NCBI GenBank assembly: GCA_040377825.1
Contig: JBEINZ010000051.1
Span: forward strand, 1 to 14,589
From: JBEINZ01 sp040377825
GTDB lineage: Bacteria; Pseudomonadota; Alphaproteobacteria; Rhizobiales; Ancalomicrobiaceae
Direction of reading: 5' to 3'
Length of the DNA stretch: 14,589 nt
In this document: piece after piece, positions 12,940 to 14,589 of the stretch
Layout of the letters: every line of letters starts with the position of its first letter
How positions within the stretch are numbered: position 1 is the first letter of the stretch
Position numbers and translations under genes: made by a program
Notes under the pieces: generated by a model
Told to the model about the DNA's origin: nothing
Database searches by the model: none
Seen by the model: the letters and a program-made list of their open reading frames with translations, nothing else

Positions 12940-14589
12940 ATGAGTGTCGCCACAAAGGGACCTGCCGCAGGTGCGGCGAGGCCGATGACCGCCGAGGAAC
13001 GCCGCGTGATTTTCGCGTCGTCGCTCGGCACCGTATTCGAATGGTATGATTTCTATCTATACGGCGCGCTGGCGGTGATCATCGGCGCGCAGTTTTTCTC
13101 GCAATACGATGAGTCGACACGCAACACCTTCGCGCTTCTGGCGTTCGCGGCGGGCTTTCTTGTCCGCCCGTTCGGCGCGCTGGTGTTCGGGCGGGTCGGC
13201 GATATCGTGGGCCGGAAATACACGTTCCTCGTTACGATCATGATCATGGGGCTATCGACGTTTATCGTTGGTATTCTGCCCGGTTCCGCGCAGATCGGTT
13301 TTGCCGCGCCGGTCATCTTGATCGCCCTTCGCTTATTGCAAGGGCTCGCGCTCGGCGGCGAATATGGCGGCGCGGCCACCTATGTGGCCGAACACGCCCC
13401 GCAAGGCCGCCGCGGCTTCTACACGTCTTGGATCCAAACCACCGCCACGCTCGGCCTATTCCTGTCGTTGATCGTCATCCTCATCACACGCACGGTCGTC
13501 GGCGAGGATGCCTTTAGGACCTTCTACTGGCGCGTTCCGTTCTGGGTCTCCATCATCCTGCTCGGCGTCTCCGTCTGGATCCGGCTGCAGCTTAGCGAGT
13601 CACCCGCCTTCCAGAAGATGAAGGACGAGGGCACGAGCTCCAAGGCGCCGCTGACCGAGGCATTCGGAAATTGGGGCAATGCCAAGATCGCCCTGCTCGC
13701 GTTGTTCGGCCTCGTCGCCGGTCAGGGCGTCGTTTGGATACGGGACAGTTCTATGCGCTATTTTTCCTGCAATCGATCTTGAAGGTTGACGGCTACACGG
13801 CAAACCTCCTGATTGCTTGGTCGCTGCTTATCGGCACCATCTTTTTCGTGGTATTCGGCGCGCTCTCCGACCGGATCGGCCGCAAGCCGATCATTCTCGC
13901 CGGCTGCCTCATCGCGGCCGTCACCTATTTCCCGATCTTCCAGGCCTTGACCGCGACGGCCAACCCGACACTCGCCAAGGCGATTGAGACCGTGAAGGTG
14001 ACCGTGATCGCTGATCAGAGCGAGTGCGGCAACTTGTTCAATCCCGTCGGCACACGCAAGTTCACCTCGTCGTGTGACCTTGCCCGCGATTACCTGGCCA
14101 AGTCGTCGGTCAAATACACGACCGAATTCTCGCCAGGTGCAATTCCGGCAAAGGTCAAGATCGTCGATGGCGAAGTCACCTTCGACATCACCAAAACCGC
14201 GGACACGCAAAAGGCCGTGATCGCCGCCCTGCAAACGGCCGGCTATCCGAAGGCAGACGACCCGAAGATCGTAAAGATGTCGAACCCGTTCGATTTCTTC
14301 CGGCCTCAGGTCGCGACCATTATCGGCCTGCTGTTCATCCTCGTGATTTTCGTCACGATGGTCTATGGCCCGATCGCGGCGGCGCTGGTCGAGCTTTTCC
14401 CGACCCGCATCCGCTACACGTCGATGTCGCTGCCCTATCATATCGGCAATGGCTGGTTCGGCGGCCTCCTACCCGCCATCGCGTTCGCCATGGTGGCGCA
14501 GACCGGCGATATCTATTTTGGCCTTTGGTACCCGATCGTTATCGCGCTCATGACCTTCGTCATCGGTTTCCTCCTCATCCCGGAAACCA
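12940..14589 (+). pseudogene. MHS-family MFS transporter with periplasmic insert domain, frameshifted and cut by the window edge
   Basis: This is a major-facilitator transporter of the metabolite:H+ symporter type (ProP/ShiA-like), which moves a small organic solute with protons. The ATG at 12940 follows GAGGAA by 6 bases. The family hallmarks are EWYDFYLYG in TM1, the loop GRVGDIVGRK after TM2, and FGALSDRIGRKP after TM8. The intact reading frame stops at 13782 after 280 codons, ending in an unrelated tail. One missing base after Trp266 (between 13737 and 13738) restores the expected WYTGQFYALFFLQ. From 13740 the third frame then runs without a stop to the window end at IPET, near the family C-terminus. 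About 115 residues (repaired numbering 338-452) are inserted between TM9 and TM10. Everything else looks under selection, so either the lesion is very recent or it is a sequencing error. The substrate is unknown. Divergence from a response regulator suggests regulated uptake. Confidence 0.85.
13735..13742 (+). other. Frameshift site in the transporter gene
   Basis: The sequence TGGATACGGG reads W-I-R in the upstream frame. TGG(T)ATACGGG would read W-Y-T-G and continue with QFYALFFLQS, a standard TM7 sequence of this subfamily. A single T is therefore missing between 13737 and 13738. There is no long homopolymer here, so neither programmed slippage nor a typical homopolymer sequencing error is strongly favoured. 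Confidence 0.85.

Noticed and set aside
13758..14441. A 227-codon minus-strand frame within the transporter region
   Set aside because: It is antisense to the repaired transporter frame, which carries TM8-TM11 and standard MFS motifs.
1..14589. CRISPR array, tRNA, rRNA, transposase, phage or defence genes
   Set aside because: I looked for spaced direct repeats, cloverleaf-like segments and characteristic protein motifs and saw none. The repeats present are short REP-like palindromes only.

Overview
The window looks like chromosomal DNA of a GC-rich alphaproteobacterium, most likely a member of the Hyphomicrobiales (Rhizobiales). The evidence is a very large PodJ-type polarity protein with a CtrA-like box and a GANTC (CcrM) site upstream, an alphaproteobacterial fad operon preceded by a MerR regulator, short palindromic intergenic repeats of the kind scattered in these genomes, and an MHS-type MFS transporter with an extra periplasmic domain. 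The genus cannot be fixed from the sequence alone.

Layout. 1-59: possible last codons of an unidentified plus-strand gene. 70-4299 (minus): a 1409-residue PodJ-like protein with a cytoplasmic coiled-coil region, one membrane segment, periplasmic Sel1 repeats and a peptidoglycan-binding domain. 4300-4707: divergent regulatory region. 4708-5187 (plus): MerR-family regulator. 5188-5416: intergenic region with two inverted repeats. 5417-10693 (plus): a three-gene beta-oxidation operon of acyl-CoA dehydrogenase, thiolase and FadB-type enoyl-CoA hydratase/3-hydroxyacyl-CoA dehydrogenase. 10690-10799: two related REP-like palindromes, the first of which contains the fadB stop codon. 10962-11555 (plus): secreted or periplasmic coiled-coil, proline-rich protein of unknown function. 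11556-11777: possible terminator and a short repeat remnant. 11778-12440 (minus): NarL/FixJ-type response regulator. 12441-12939: AT-rich divergent promoter region with a clear dyad at the -35 box. 12940 to the window end (plus): MHS-family transporter interrupted by a single-base frameshift and cut by the window edge.

How the genes work together. The three enzymes supply all four chemical steps of a beta-oxidation turn: FAD-dependent dehydrogenation, hydration, NAD-dependent dehydrogenation and thiolysis. The MerR gene just upstream is the natural candidate for their acyl-CoA-responsive regulator. The response regulator and the transporter are divergent and share a long regulatory region, so the regulator may control the transporter; its cognate kinase is not in the window. 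The PodJ-like gene belongs to cell-cycle and polarity control and is unrelated to the metabolic genes. I found no CRISPR array, tRNA, rRNA, transposase, phage gene or defence system. The less ordinary points are the repeat-supplied stop codon, the frameshifted transporter with its periplasmic insert, and the operator-like dyads.
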